Notes: generated by a model from the letters alone, not told the origin. Counted from the stretch's first letter, positions 1 through 8,004 are shown. The stretch is 20,000 bases of DNA from Methanobacterium sp. UBA353 (GCA_002496805.1 DALO01000010.1:33557-53556), one strand, 5' to 3'. Made by a program: numbers and translations.

Positions 1-449
1 CTACTACTTGTCCCAAGTGCTTTGCAGAAATGGAGCCGGGTTTGAGGTTCTGCACAGAATGTAGTACTCCTTTAATAAATGAAGATAATTCTAGCACTTC
101 TATTAATGAAAAATTAAGACAACGCCGTGAATCAGAAGGTAAAAGTGCTCCACCTCGTGAAGAGACATTGGATTCTGTTGTGGAATCTGGAAAGGGATTA
201 ATGAAGGGTTTGGGAGGATTCATGAACAAAGCTGCAAAAAGCATTGACCAAAGCATAGAAAATAATCGTCAATCATCAGCCAGCAGCAGAAACATCCCAA
301 AAAACACAACAAAATCAGATGAAAATTTAGGTTATCTTGTCTGTGATGCTTGTGGTGGTTACTACCAGCTAGAACAAGGCGAATCTCCTGATGATTTTGA
401 AGATGTGTGTGATTGTGGTGGTAAATATCGGTACCAAACTGAATTATGA
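1..449 (+). CDS. Zinc-ribbon protein, 5' end cut by window edge
   Basis: The reading frame is open to the left edge; codons begin at base 3. The first visible residues include a CPKC pair ahead of the ATG at 30, which pairs with the FCTEC motif just after it to make one four-cysteine zinc ribbon. Starting at 30 would split this ribbon, so the true start lies upstream of the window. A low-complexity polar linker follows. The C-terminus has a second metal-binding pattern (CDACGG, then CDCGG), so the protein carries a zinc ribbon at each end. There is no clear membrane segment. It lies 17 nt upstream of the M48 peptidase gene and is probably cotranscribed with it. The specific function is unknown; the ribbons suggest protein or nucleic-acid contacts. 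Confidence 0.75.
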   Translation, partial: TTCPKCFAEMEPGLRFCTECSTPLINEDNSSTSINEKLRQRRESEGKSAPPREETLDSVVESGKGLMKGLGGFMNKAAKSIDQSIENNRQSSASSRNIPKNTTKSDENLGYLVCDACGGYYQLEQGESPDDFEDVCDCGGKYRYQTEL

Positions 450-466
450 TTTAGGGGGGCTAACAA

Positions 467-1402
467 ATGGATAGAAAACAACTATTATTACTAAACCCAG
501 CAGAATATGAACATCACTTTGATAAAACTGCTCTTAAGACTTTAGAAGGAACACCAGGACTTGAAAAAGCAGTCAAATATGTTCACAAGCATGGTGTGGA
601 AAGGATAATCAGATTATCATATACTGGTAGTAACATTAAAGTAAGTTCTGATAATTTCCCAGAACTTTATAAATTACTGGAAGAAGCATGTGCCAATATT
701 TTCCTTAAAGATCTACCTGAATTGTACATTCAATGGGATTATGGCATCAATGCATTTGCTATTGGATCTCAAAATCCCATAATTGTTTTAAATTCCGGTG
801 CTGTGGATTTACTATCTGACGATGAATTGTTATATCTATTAGGTCACGAAGCAGGGCATATAAAAAGTGGGCATATGCTGTATCATGATATGGCTCTAGT
901 GATACCATTTTTAGGAGATCTTATTGGTGCTGTGACATTAGGTATTGGTTCAGTTGTATCTGCCGGGTTAGAATTAGCACTGTTATATTGGTACAGAATG
1001 TCTGAACTGACAGCAGACAGAGCTGGTCTTTTAGCTTGTCAAGATAAAAATACAGTATTCAGTGCTTTAATGAAAATGGGTGGAGTGCCTAAAAATTTTT
1101 ATGAAAAAATGAAGACTGAAGACTTCATAAAACAGGCAAATGATTTCCAAGATTTTGATTTTAATACCGCAGATAAAGTAGCTAAAACAATAATGATAAG
1201 TCTCGCCGAACATCCATGGACTGTTTTAAGAACATCTGAACTAATCAAATGGATAGATTCAGGTAAATATGATGAAATCATTGAGATGCATGGTAAAGGT
1301 AGTTTAGAGGATATTGAAATCACATGTCCCAAGTGTGGGAAAAAATTAGGAGGTAATGAAACATTCTGTGGTGTGTGCGGATCTAAAGTGTGGAAGCGCT
1401 GA
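467..1402 (+). CDS. M48-family metallopeptidase with C-terminal zinc ribbon
   Basis: This is a predicted zinc metallopeptidase of 311 residues. The catalytic HEAGH motif is at residues 127-131. The third zinc ligand is probably E180 in a SELTADRAG motif, the usual ExxxD arrangement of M48 enzymes. A hydrophobic stretch at about 142-176 lies between the two motifs and may be membrane-associated. The last 30 residues form a four-cysteine ribbon (CPKCG then CGVCG), which HtpX and Ste24 do not usually have. The start is supported by a G-rich Shine-Dalgarno sequence (AGGGGGG) about 8 nt upstream. The preceding gene also encodes zinc ribbons, so the two products may work together. The peptidase assignment is strong; the substrate is unknown. 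Confidence 0.9.
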   Translation: MDRKQLLLLNPAEYEHHFDKTALKTLEGTPGLEKAVKYVHKHGVERIIRLSYTGSNIKVSSDNFPELYKLLEEACANIFLKDLPELYIQWDYGINAFAIGSQNPIIVLNSGAVDLLSDDELLYLLGHEAGHIKSGHMLYHDMALVIPFLGDLIGAVTLGIGSVVSAGLELALLYWYRMSELTADRAGLLACQDKNTVFSALMKMGGVPKNFYEKMKTEDFIKQANDFQDFDFNTADKVAKTIMISLAEHPWTVLRTSELIKWIDSGKYDEIIEMHGKGSLEDIEITCPKCGKKLGGNETFCGVCGSKVWKR

Positions 1403-1465
1403 TGAATTCAATCATTTCCTATTGAGTCATCTTCAGAAAACATAACATGAATAGAAGAAATATAA

Positions 1466-1620
1466 TTGATTGATTGGAAACAATTCCAGGATATAGTGAT
1501 TGATGTAATGGGTCGAATGCACTGAATTAAACTCAGATCATAACAAAGCAATAAGTGCACCTACTACTGAATTTCAATTCTGATGGCAGAACCAAGTTCA
1601 GGGAAAAGATCAATGCTAAA
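1466..1620 (+). pseudogene. Degenerate copy 1 of the UvrD-like helicase 5' end
   Basis: This stretch aligns with the first ~55 codons of the helicase gene that starts at 3545. Read in pieces it gives IDWKQFQDIVIDVMGR (helicase: IKWESFQDIIVENLGR), then NSDHNKAISAPTTEFQF (helicase: NSDQNRAISAPITESQF), then LMAEPSSGK (helicase: LVAGPGSGK, the Walker A region). A stop codon (TGA, 1522-1524) and two frame changes, near 1524-1530 and at 1580, break it. The Walker A glycine is also altered. Homology begins at a TTG matching the GTG start of the intact gene and fades after Walker A. It is a non-coding remnant of a paralogue, not a start exon or regulator. Confidence 0.8.
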
Positions 1621-1836
1621 CAGTTCATCAAATGATTGGACAAACGGTAAACCCTTAATCTCACTATTTTTTTTAAATTATCTTTTTAAATAGGTTAATT
1701 GGTTTTTTATCGTAAAACTTTAAAAAACATTTTAAACAAATAACTGTTGTATTAATACTATAAATATTACCATTTTATAAACTTAAACATACTAATGAAA
1801 TACAGTTAACTGATTTGATGGTAAAGGTAGAGATCT
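1621..1836 (+). promoter_or_regulatory. AT-rich spacer with RhuM promoter
   Basis: No gene is visible here. The spacer is very AT-rich. The best archaeal TATA box is TATAAATAT at 1759-1767, with a second candidate (TTTATAAAC) at about 1774-1782. Either would place the transcript start about 50 or fewer nt ahead of the RhuM ATG at 1837. A short Shine-Dalgarno sequence (AGGT, 1825-1828) lies about 8 nt before that ATG. The promoter choice is inferred. Confidence 0.45.
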
Positions 1837-2880
1837 ATGGCAGAAGATCAAGATTTAAAAAAAAATAATATAATTCTCTATAAAGGCAACGAAGGTGCTG
1901 CAACCATTGAAGTTTTTTTTAAAGATGAAACTATGTGGTCTACACAAAAAACAATGGCAGAACTCTTTGATGTTAACGTGCCTGCAATAACAAAACATCT
2001 TAAAAATATTTTTTCTGAAGGGGAATTAAGTGAAACTTCAACTATTTCCAAAATGGAAATAGTTCAGAAAGAAGGAAATAGAACTATATCCAGAGAAATG
2101 AACTTTTACAATCTTGATGCAATCATAGCAGTAGGGTATCGTGTTAACTCCAAAAAAGCAACTAATTTCAGAATTTGGGCTACCGAAACCTTAAAAGAAT
2201 ACATAACTAAAGGTTTTGTTTTAGATGATGAACTTTTAAAAAACGGAACCAGTTTTGGCAAAGACTATTTTGACCAATTACTGGAAAAGATCCGAGAGAT
2301 CCGTGCAAGTGAACGTAGATTCTACCAAAAAATAACAGATATTTATGCACAGTGCAGTTTTGATTATAATAAAGATGCTGAGATTAGTAGAACATTCTAT
2401 GCAACAGTACAAAATAAACTTCACTGGGCAATAACTCATCACACAGCTGCAGAGATCATTTCCAAAAGAGCTGACAGCAAGAAAAAGAGTATGGGCCTTA
2501 CTACATGGAAGAATGCACCTGAAGGTAAAATCCTAAAAACAGACATCGGTGTTGCTAAAAACTATTTATCAGAAAAAGAGATGGCAGAATTAAACCGAAT
2601 AGTAAACATGTACTTGGACTATGCTGAAAACCAGGCTGAAAGACATAAACCTATGTCCATGGAGGGCTGGGTATCAAAGTTAGATGCATTCCTAAAATTC
2701 AATGAATACGATATTCTCGAGAATCCTGGAAAAGTTTCACATGCCGTGGCCAAGGAAATTGCCAGTGAAGAATTTGAAAAATATAGAAAAATCCAGGATA
2801 AGGACTATATTTCTGATTTTGATAAGGATGTGACTCGAAAGTATTTGGATCAAAATGGAAAAGGAAACACTAAACCGTAA
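1837..2880 (+). CDS. rhuM: RhuM family protein
   Basis: The 347-residue product matches the virulence-RhuM family along its whole length. The N-terminal third has the hallmark pattern: EVFFKDETMW, then a helix-turn-helix-like QKTMAELFDVNVPAITKHL, then NFYNLDAIIAVGYRVNS, FRIWATETLKEY and ITKGFVLDD. The C-terminal part ends with the usual NPGKVSHAVAKEIASEEFEKY stretch. It is full-length for the family and has no frame breaks. The biochemical role of RhuM is not settled. The name comes from a Salmonella pathogenicity island gene, and family members are often found in variable genome regions near restriction or defence genes. Here the gene sits between two remnants of a helicase gene, and its stop codon overlaps the second remnant, which suggests arrival as a cassette. 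Confidence 0.88.
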   Translation: MAEDQDLKKNNIILYKGNEGAATIEVFFKDETMWSTQKTMAELFDVNVPAITKHLKNIFSEGELSETSTISKMEIVQKEGNRTISREMNFYNLDAIIAVGYRVNSKKATNFRIWATETLKEYITKGFVLDDELLKNGTSFGKDYFDQLLEKIREIRASERRFYQKITDIYAQCSFDYNKDAEISRTFYATVQNKLHWAITHHTAAEIISKRADSKKKSMGLTTWKNAPEGKILKTDIGVAKNYLSEKEMAELNRIVNMYLDYAENQAERHKPMSMEGWVSKLDAFLKFNEYDILENPGKVSHAVAKEIASEEFEKYRKIQDKDYISDFDKDVTRKYLDQNGKGNTKP

Positions 2881-2997
2881 AATATCCAAGGAGGCAATGC
2901 AGATCAAATCGATCGATCAGTGTCCCCATTAATGAATCCCAGTTTTCAGTGGCAGGACCAAGTTCAAGGAAAACCACGGTCATGGTTTTGTTATATC
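2879..2997 (+). pseudogene. Degenerate copy 2 of the UvrD-like helicase 5' end
   Basis: From the last two bases of the RhuM stop codon onward, the DNA aligns with helicase codons 18 to about 55 (3596-3712). The match includes a 23-nt identical run (2968-2990 versus 3687-3709). In the correct frame it reads ESQFSVAGPSSRKTTVMVL, against ESQFLVAGPGSGKTTVMVL in the intact gene, so the Walker A glycine before the lysine is now arginine. Small indels near 2897-2935 break the frame. Codons 1-17 are missing because RhuM occupies that side. Copy 2 is closer to the intact gene than copy 1 is. Confidence 0.82.
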
Positions 2998-3397
2998 ATT
3001 CATTTCCAAAACATATCGCTAACCTAAATTTGAAAACTTTTAATTAATCAAGTGTTACATAATTGTTTAGGGGTTAAGCTATGGTTAAGATGAAAATTGC
3101 CCGGGACTTTCGGAACTTCTTGGACTTTTCTGAGAAAGAAGAAATTTTCCTTCACGGCTCTGTAGTTATAGGCGATGACCATGAATGTTCTAACATTGAC
3201 CTTCTGGTAATATTTCGGGATAAATTCCAGACAAAATCCAAATTATATCCTGAGGTGGGGGATTTTCTCCGGGAAAAAGGAGTTTATATCTCAGTTAAAT
3301 TCATAAGTCCTGAAGAATTCTACCAGATGCAAAATATTCATTTCTTTTCACAGATTAAAAAATGTAGGTGTAGTTCTTGGATGATACCACCATTTTC

Positions 3398-3526
3398 ATG
3401 TCTAGATTTAGGGAAAGATTCAAATCCGTTTGTATCATATTTGAAAATAAAAAAAAATATGTGGATGCTGTTGGAAGGGCTTATCATTCTATGTTTTTCG
3501 TTGCTCGAGCAGTTTTATTTCAATAA
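3398..3526 (+). pseudogene. Truncated HEPN-domain remnant
   Basis: A third reading frame, starting 14 nt after the natural MNT end, encodes about 42 residues. They include KKYVDAVGRAYHSMFFVARA, which closely follows the HEPN core (yxdAvsRAYYaMFhaArAlL). HEPN proteins are usually about 110-140 residues, so only the N-terminal part survives. The frame stops (TAA 3524-3526) just before the Shine-Dalgarno sequence of the helicase. MNT followed by HEPN is the standard order of this toxin-antitoxin type. The helicase sequence appears to have replaced the rest of the HEPN gene. The catalytic RxxxxH region of active HEPN RNases is not present in what remains. Confidence 0.6.
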
Positions 3527-3531
3527 TAAAT

Positions 3532-3547
3532 GGGGAGTTATCACGTG
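3532..3547 (+). promoter_or_regulatory. Shine-Dalgarno and GTG start of the helicase gene
   Basis: GGGGAG at 3532-3537 lies 7 nt before GTG at 3545. The in-frame ATG at 3530 has no such site ahead of it. Degenerate copy 1 also begins to align at the GTG position. Both points favour GTG 3545 as the start. Confidence 0.6.
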
Positions 3548-5860
3548 ATTAAATGGGAAAGTTTTCAAGACATAATAGTTGAAAATCTGGGCCGGAAAAT
3601 ATCCAAAGAAGACAACTCTGATCAAAACCGTGCCATCAGTGCACCCATAACTGAATCCCAATTTCTTGTGGCAGGGCCAGGTTCAGGGAAAACCACGGTC
3701 ATGGTTTTGAAGGTACTAAAATTCATCTACGTGGATGATGTTAACCCTTCATCTATCTTAGCCACAACCTTCACCAGAAAGGCAGCCAGTGAGTTAAGGT
3801 CAAGAATCCTCTCATGGGGGGATGAAATAAGACAAGCACTATTAAAGGACCAAAAATATCAGGACATACATCCCCATCTAAGACTCCTAGATTTCAACCA
3901 AATCATAACTGGCACCTTGGACAGCATATCCCATGACATTCTAAAACTTCATCGTGCTCCTGGTGCAGCACCACCAGTAGTCATCCAGGACTTCGTAACC
4001 AGCGCCCTCATGCTAAGAGTAGGGTTATTCAAGGATGAAAAACATCACAACGAAGACCTCAAAGATTACCTCATAAAGCTCAGGGGAGGTGCATTTGGCT
4101 TTAACACCAACCAAATGTGCAAACAATTACTGGAATTAAAAGAAAGAGTATACTACGACCAGGTAGACTGGGAAAAACTCAAGAAACGAAAACAAAATGA
4201 TCATCCTGGCTTTGAAGTTGCCCACCAAGCCATCAATGACTACTTGGATGAACTGAAAAATAGAAACCTCTTTGACTATGCCATGTTAGAAGCAGAATTC
4301 CTGGACCAATTAAAAGATAGTAAACTGGACGACTTTCTTAACAGCTTAAAACTCATACTAGTAGATGAATACCAGGATTCAAACCTCCTCCAAGAACAGA
4401 TCTACTTCCAACTAGCAGAAGCAGCAATTAAAAATGGTGGTAGCTTGACTGTGGTAGGAGACGATGACCAATCACTCTACCGCTTCCGAGGAGCAACTGT
4501 AGACCTATTCACCAACTTCCTGGAACGATTCGAAAAACAAGTTCAATTAAAAGATTACAAACCTGAATTAATTCATTTATCTGGAAACTACCGCTCCACC
4601 CAGAACATAGTCGGATTCTGCAACCAGTACTCACAACTGGACACCGAATTCCAACTAGCCAGGGTAGAAGACAAACCAGCTATCCAACCAAAAAGGATTC
4701 ACCCGCTTACTGAATTCCCAATTTTAGGAATGTTCAGGGATGATGTTGAAACTTTAGCCAAGGACTTATCCGAATTCATCCATCAAGTGGTATTTGGTGA
4801 CGGATACAAAATACACGGTGACATCATAAAAATAAACCCGGATGAAGGGTCACCAACTGATCTATCCATACTTTTAAGCTCTCCAAATGAACGTGCTTCC
4901 AAAAAGAGGCTCCCCTACTATTTACGAAAAAAACTAAAAATACCAGTCTTCAACCCACGTGGCCAGAGTCTAGAGAGGACCAATGAAACAAAGATCCTAT
5001 GTGGGCTGATCTTAGACTGCATCGACCCGGAATGTGAAATCCAAAACACCATTGAAAATCTACCCTATGAAGCACGTTCAAACTTCAAATCCTGGAGAAA
5101 AAAAGCAAGAGAATATGTAGAATCCAACCCAGAACCATCATCTCCAGTATCTTTAAAATCATTCGTGGAATCATGGCGAAATAGAAAACCATTAGCAAGG
5201 CGAACCTGGAAAAAAGTGGTTCCCCTCCTGGATCTTACCTATAAACTGGTAACCTGGATACCCACTATGCAGGACGATGTAGAGGGTTTAGTATACTTAG
5301 AAGCCATCTCCCGTACCATAGCAGAAACCGCTCTATTCAGTTACTATGGTGGGGAGCTTGTTTTTGATGAAGAAGACCCTGAACAAGAATATGATTCCAT
5401 AAAAGATGCAATCTGGAATATCCTCGTACCCCTTGCCACTGGTGCCATAAAGGTAGATGAAGGACTCCTAGACACACTACCTGATAACCGCATAAACATC
5501 ATGTCCATTCACCAGTCCAAGGGACTGGAATTCCCGCTGGTGATTGTTGATGTAGGTTCAGATTTCAGAACAAAACACCATACTCAAGCATTTAAAAGAT
5601 TCCCGGAGGGAGGGGGTAATTCCTGTGCCCTGGAGGATGAAATTAGGATTTGCTCACCACTAGGACCTCCCACTAGACCTGCCCGCCACCGAGCATTTGA
5701 TGATTTAACCAGACACTACTTCGTGGCATACAGCCGTGCTCAGGATGTTCTCTTACTAGTAGGGCTTAACACTTATCCAGGGATACCTAATGTGGCTACT
5801 GGATGGACTAGGAATGGTAACTGGCCCTGGGAAGGATTAGATAATATAACATTTATTTAA
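3545..5860 (+). CDS. UvrD/Rep-type SF1 DNA helicase
   Basis: This is a predicted ATP-dependent DNA helicase of 771 residues, counted from GTG 3545 (776 from the ATG at 3530). All main superfamily 1A motifs are visible: Walker A GPGSGKTT (44-51), TTFTRKAASEL (Ia), VDEYQD (Walker B, about 273-278), VVGDDDQSLYRFRGA (III), LSGNYRST (IV), IMSIHQSKGLEFPLV (V) and HYFVAYSRAQ (VI, about 724-733). The helicase appears intact, with no nuclease domain of its own. A PD-(D/E)XK nuclease gene follows 51 nt downstream. Together they resemble a reduced AddAB/RecBCD-like helicase-nuclease used in DNA end processing or defence. Two partial copies of its 5' end lie upstream. Function in repair versus anti-phage defence cannot be decided from sequence alone. 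Confidence 0.92.
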   Translation: MIKWESFQDIIVENLGRKISKEDNSDQNRAISAPITESQFLVAGPGSGKTTVMVLKVLKFIYVDDVNPSSILATTFTRKAASELRSRILSWGDEIRQALLKDQKYQDIHPHLRLLDFNQIITGTLDSISHDILKLHRAPGAAPPVVIQDFVTSALMLRVGLFKDEKHHNEDLKDYLIKLRGGAFGFNTNQMCKQLLELKERVYYDQVDWEKLKKRKQNDHPGFEVAHQAINDYLDELKNRNLFDYAMLEAEFLDQLKDSKLDDFLNSLKLILVDEYQDSNLLQEQIYFQLAEAAIKNGGSLTVVGDDDQSLYRFRGATVDLFTNFLERFEKQVQLKDYKPELIHLSGNYRSTQNIVGFCNQYSQLDTEFQLARVEDKPAIQPKRIHPLTEFPILGMFRDDVETLAKDLSEFIHQVVFGDGYKIHGDIIKINPDEGSPTDLSILLSSPNERASKKRLPYYLRKKLKIPVFNPRGQSLERTNETKILCGLILDCIDPECEIQNTIENLPYEARSNFKSWRKKAREYVESNPEPSSPVSLKSFVESWRNRKPLARRTWKKVVPLLDLTYKLVTWIPTMQDDVEGLVYLEAISRTIAETALFSYYGGELVFDEEDPEQEYDSIKDAIWNILVPLATGAIKVDEGLLDTLPDNRINIMSIHQSKGLEFPLVIVDVGSDFRTKHHTQAFKRFPEGGGNSCALEDEIRICSPLGPPTRPARHRAFDDLTRHYFVAYSRAQDVLLLVGLNTYPGIPNVATGWTRNGNWPWEGLDNITFI

Positions 5861-5871
5861 TAAAAAATTTT

Positions 5872-5884
5872 GGATATAATATCC
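5872..5884. repeat. Short palindrome between helicase and nuclease genes
   Basis: GGATATAATATCC consists of two 6-bp arms around a central A. It lies in the 51-nt gap and could be a protein-binding site or part of an RNA hairpin. A TTTAAATA stretch (5891-5898) follows it but is too close to the ATG at 5912 to be a normal promoter for that gene. The significance is uncertain. Confidence 0.3.
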
Positions 5885-5911
5885 GATCTCTTTAAATAGT
5901 GGTTGATTAAT

Positions 5912-7096
5912 ATGACGCTTTCAGTCAGAAACAAACCTTACATAATCCCCGAGTACAGTCTTACTGGTGACCTTTTAGCTTATCTAACCTGCGGATTACA
6001 GTACCGTTACCAGAACAAGGCAACTTTACCTCCTTCAATGCCCATCCAGTTATGGTTCGGTGAATTTATTCACGGAGTTATGGAAGAAGCTTACCTTAAA
6101 TGGAAGGATGAAGGCTGGAAAGATTTCCCTTGGGAATGGAAATCACAGATTCGTGAAGTTGAATTAGAAATCCATAACCGCATGCAATCCAGAGGACTAC
6201 AACCACCGGCTAACTTATTCTGTCCATTCGAAGGTGAAAGTGAACATCCCGGTCTCTGCCCAAACAACCAGCATCCCCATAAACTGGTGGCCAGTATCAG
6301 GGCCGAAGCCTCAATTAACACTTGGGGACCTCATCTATTCCCTTTAGTAGACGATAATGAAGTGCGGCTTAAAGGATTGCGTGACATGCCCCACTACCAG
6401 AAAGGAATTAGTAGATCCAATTATTATGGTGTGACTGGTGTTATCGATGTACTCAGCTCCATTAAACTTGAAGAAGCTTCGGATAATAATTTGATCATTA
6501 AATATTTACACCGTGACCCAACATTCCAGGAGAAGCTTGATAATTTAGAATCAGATCGTTATGAGGTTATTGTGGATTACAAAGGTATGAAACGCCCTGC
6601 CCTTGGCTCCCCCTCCTGGAACCATCATCACTGGCAAGTTCAAACTTATGGCTGGTTAAGATCATTGCAAACAGATTCCCACCCAGTGCTTATTGGAATC
6701 CTTTTCTACTTGAACGAATTATCATTATTTAAGGAAGACTTAAAAGAGCTCAAAAGAGATGTTAAAGAACATAATACGGACATAATGCCTGATGGTGGTG
6801 ACAGAGAAGTGATCTTGAAATGGAATCCTTCAAATAAGGTTCCTTCACTTTCAGAACCCTTCAGACATTTACGTTCAGTGCGCATTATCCCCATTGATGA
6901 AGTATCCCAGAAAAAATCACTGGGAGAATTCGATAATGTAGTGGCGGATATTGAACAGAGCATCCTAAATGAGGTTGATGGTCAGGTAATACAGTCCTCT
7001 TGGAAGGCCAACCCGGATAAGAGAACATGTGATGCCTGTGATTATAAGACTTTCTGTAAAAGTTCTGTAAGTAAAAAGAAGTTAACTGTTCCCTAA
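5912..7096 (+). CDS. RecB/AddB-type PD-(D/E)XK nuclease with predicted 4Fe-4S cluster
   Basis: The 394-residue product has the RecB-family nuclease motifs in order: H54 (GEFIHGVMEEAY), D179 (GVTGVIDVL), D222-Y-K224 (VDYKGMK) and Q242/Y246 (QVQTY). One cysteine near the N-terminus (C27) and three at the C-terminus (C373, C376, C382; CDACDYKTFC) match the arrangement that holds a 4Fe-4S cluster in AddB and Cas4 proteins. It is longer than Cas4 (about 200 residues) and lies directly after a UvrD-like helicase, so an AddB-like or RecB-like partner role is more likely than Cas4. ATG 5912 was chosen; an in-frame TTG at 5903 would add three residues. The gene appears intact. Substrate polarity is unknown. 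Confidence 0.88.
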   Translation: MTLSVRNKPYIIPEYSLTGDLLAYLTCGLQYRYQNKATLPPSMPIQLWFGEFIHGVMEEAYLKWKDEGWKDFPWEWKSQIREVELEIHNRMQSRGLQPPANLFCPFEGESEHPGLCPNNQHPHKLVASIRAEASINTWGPHLFPLVDDNEVRLKGLRDMPHYQKGISRSNYYGVTGVIDVLSSIKLEEASDNNLIIKYLHRDPTFQEKLDNLESDRYEVIVDYKGMKRPALGSPSWNHHHWQVQTYGWLRSLQTDSHPVLIGILFYLNELSLFKEDLKELKRDVKEHNTDIMPDGGDREVILKWNPSNKVPSLSEPFRHLRSVRIIPIDEVSQKKSLGEFDNVVADIEQSILNEVDGQVIQSSWKANPDKRTCDACDYKTFCKSSVSKKKLTVP

Positions 7097-7200
7097 CACA
7101 ATTCAAAATAAATGTTATATCAGAATTATCTATTATATTATACAAAATATTTTTGATTATAAACTATAAACTTTTGAAAACTTAAAGGAAGGCCAATAAT

Positions 7201-8004
7201 GAGAAAATATTATTTGGATTGGTTTTACTGGGAGTTTCCTAAAATTATGGTTGGATCTTTTCACAAATTGGCTGCACTATTTCGGGCAAGGCATACTTAT
7301 CGGCCCCTAATGGTTCCTGTTATACCTATTTATAGTATTACTTGTTGCATAGCCCATTATCATGAAATATAAAAAGGCAAAACGGAAAATACCACCCGAA
7401 AAAATCACCATACCTTGGTTGATATCATTAATCATACCTTTAACTATTGCCAGCTTTTTCTTAGATATATATCCTGAAAAAAGTATTCTACAGTTTTTTT
7501 TACTATTTATTTTCGGATATTTCTTATTATCAAATGACAGTGTCCAAGAAAAATTAGAAAAACGAAGATGGTTGCTTTTCATCTTGTTCCGGGCAATAAA
7601 CACGATATACGTTGTGATTAGTTCATCTTCCTTAAATGCGACAGTAGATTATTCTAAAACTGTTCCGTCTTCAATAGACGTGTTGTATTCATGTTGATAA
7701 TAAAATTAATGATTAACTCCATTATATGGTTAGGGGGTCCTGGGTGTTATGGGAATGGGTAAACATTACTTGGAATTTCATAATTCAAAAACATTGTATC
7801 TATTCATCGGTATCCTTCCCAATATACATCTTCCATATTGTATGGGTCAACTTCTTCATCTATTACACTGTAAAATGGATACATGATTTGATGGTTGTGG
7901 AAATAATTTTCAGCCTAATTTTTAGTTTCATACTGACCATTGCAACTATAGAAGTAGTCAGGAGAATCCCTGGAATTAGAACTTTATTCAGCATCAAAGC
8001 CTAA
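7201..8004 (+). pseudogene. Acyltransferase-3 family membrane protein, broken
   Basis: Pieces of one OafA-like acyltransferase are spread over all three frames. The start MRKYYLDWF is typical of the family. It is followed, in another frame with two stops, by WFLLYLFIVLLVA and PIIMKYKKAK. The longest open piece (7362-7697) has membrane segments such as PWLISLIIPLTIASFFL. After a further break comes GVMGMGKHYLEFHN in one frame, then SFPIYIFHIVWVNFFIYY in the frame ending at 8004. Most of the N-terminal catalytic half is missing, and the gene is only about 800 bp where about 1.1 kb is usual. It cannot make an active enzyme. Intact members acylate sugars or cell-surface molecules. Confidence 0.75.

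Larger units (their letters stand above)
3081..3548 (+). pseudogene. MNT-type nucleotidyltransferase, frameshifted
   Basis: The N-terminal ~95 residues resemble the small MNT nucleotidyltransferases that pair with HEPN toxins. HGSVVIGDDHECSNIDLLV corresponds to the family core GSxxxG...SDIDLLV, but the first catalytic aspartate is asparagine (N38); D40 remains. FISPEEFYQMQNIHFFSQIKK fits the family C-terminus. At the A-run 3357-3362 the frame changes. In frame +1 the sequence continues NVGVVLG and stops at 3382-3384, the typical MNT end. The open frame to 3548 after that point looks like unrelated read-through and overlaps the helicase start. The start at 3081 has a good Shine-Dalgarno sequence (AGGGGTT, 3069-3075). 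I read this as a decayed antitoxin-like gene; a sequencing error in the A-run is an alternative. Confidence 0.65.

Noticed and set aside
30..32. ATG at 30 as the start of the first gene
   Set aside because: The frame is open to the left edge, and the CPKC half of a zinc ribbon lies before this ATG, so it is internal.
1099..1332. Minus-strand ORF inside the M48 gene
   Set aside because: Shadow of the plus-strand peptidase, which has clear catalytic motifs.
3530..3544. ATG at 3530 as the helicase start
   Set aside because: It has no Shine-Dalgarno sequence; the GTG at 3545 has GGGGAG 7 nt upstream, and remnant copy 1 aligns from the GTG position.
5912..7096. Cas4 assignment for the Fe-S nuclease
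   Set aside because: The cysteine pattern fits, but the protein is about twice Cas4 length, follows a UvrD helicase, and no cas genes or CRISPR repeats are in the window.
7307..7603. Minus-strand ORF of 98 codons
   Set aside because: It lies opposite the acyltransferase pseudogene, whose family similarity is on the plus strand; no family features were seen.
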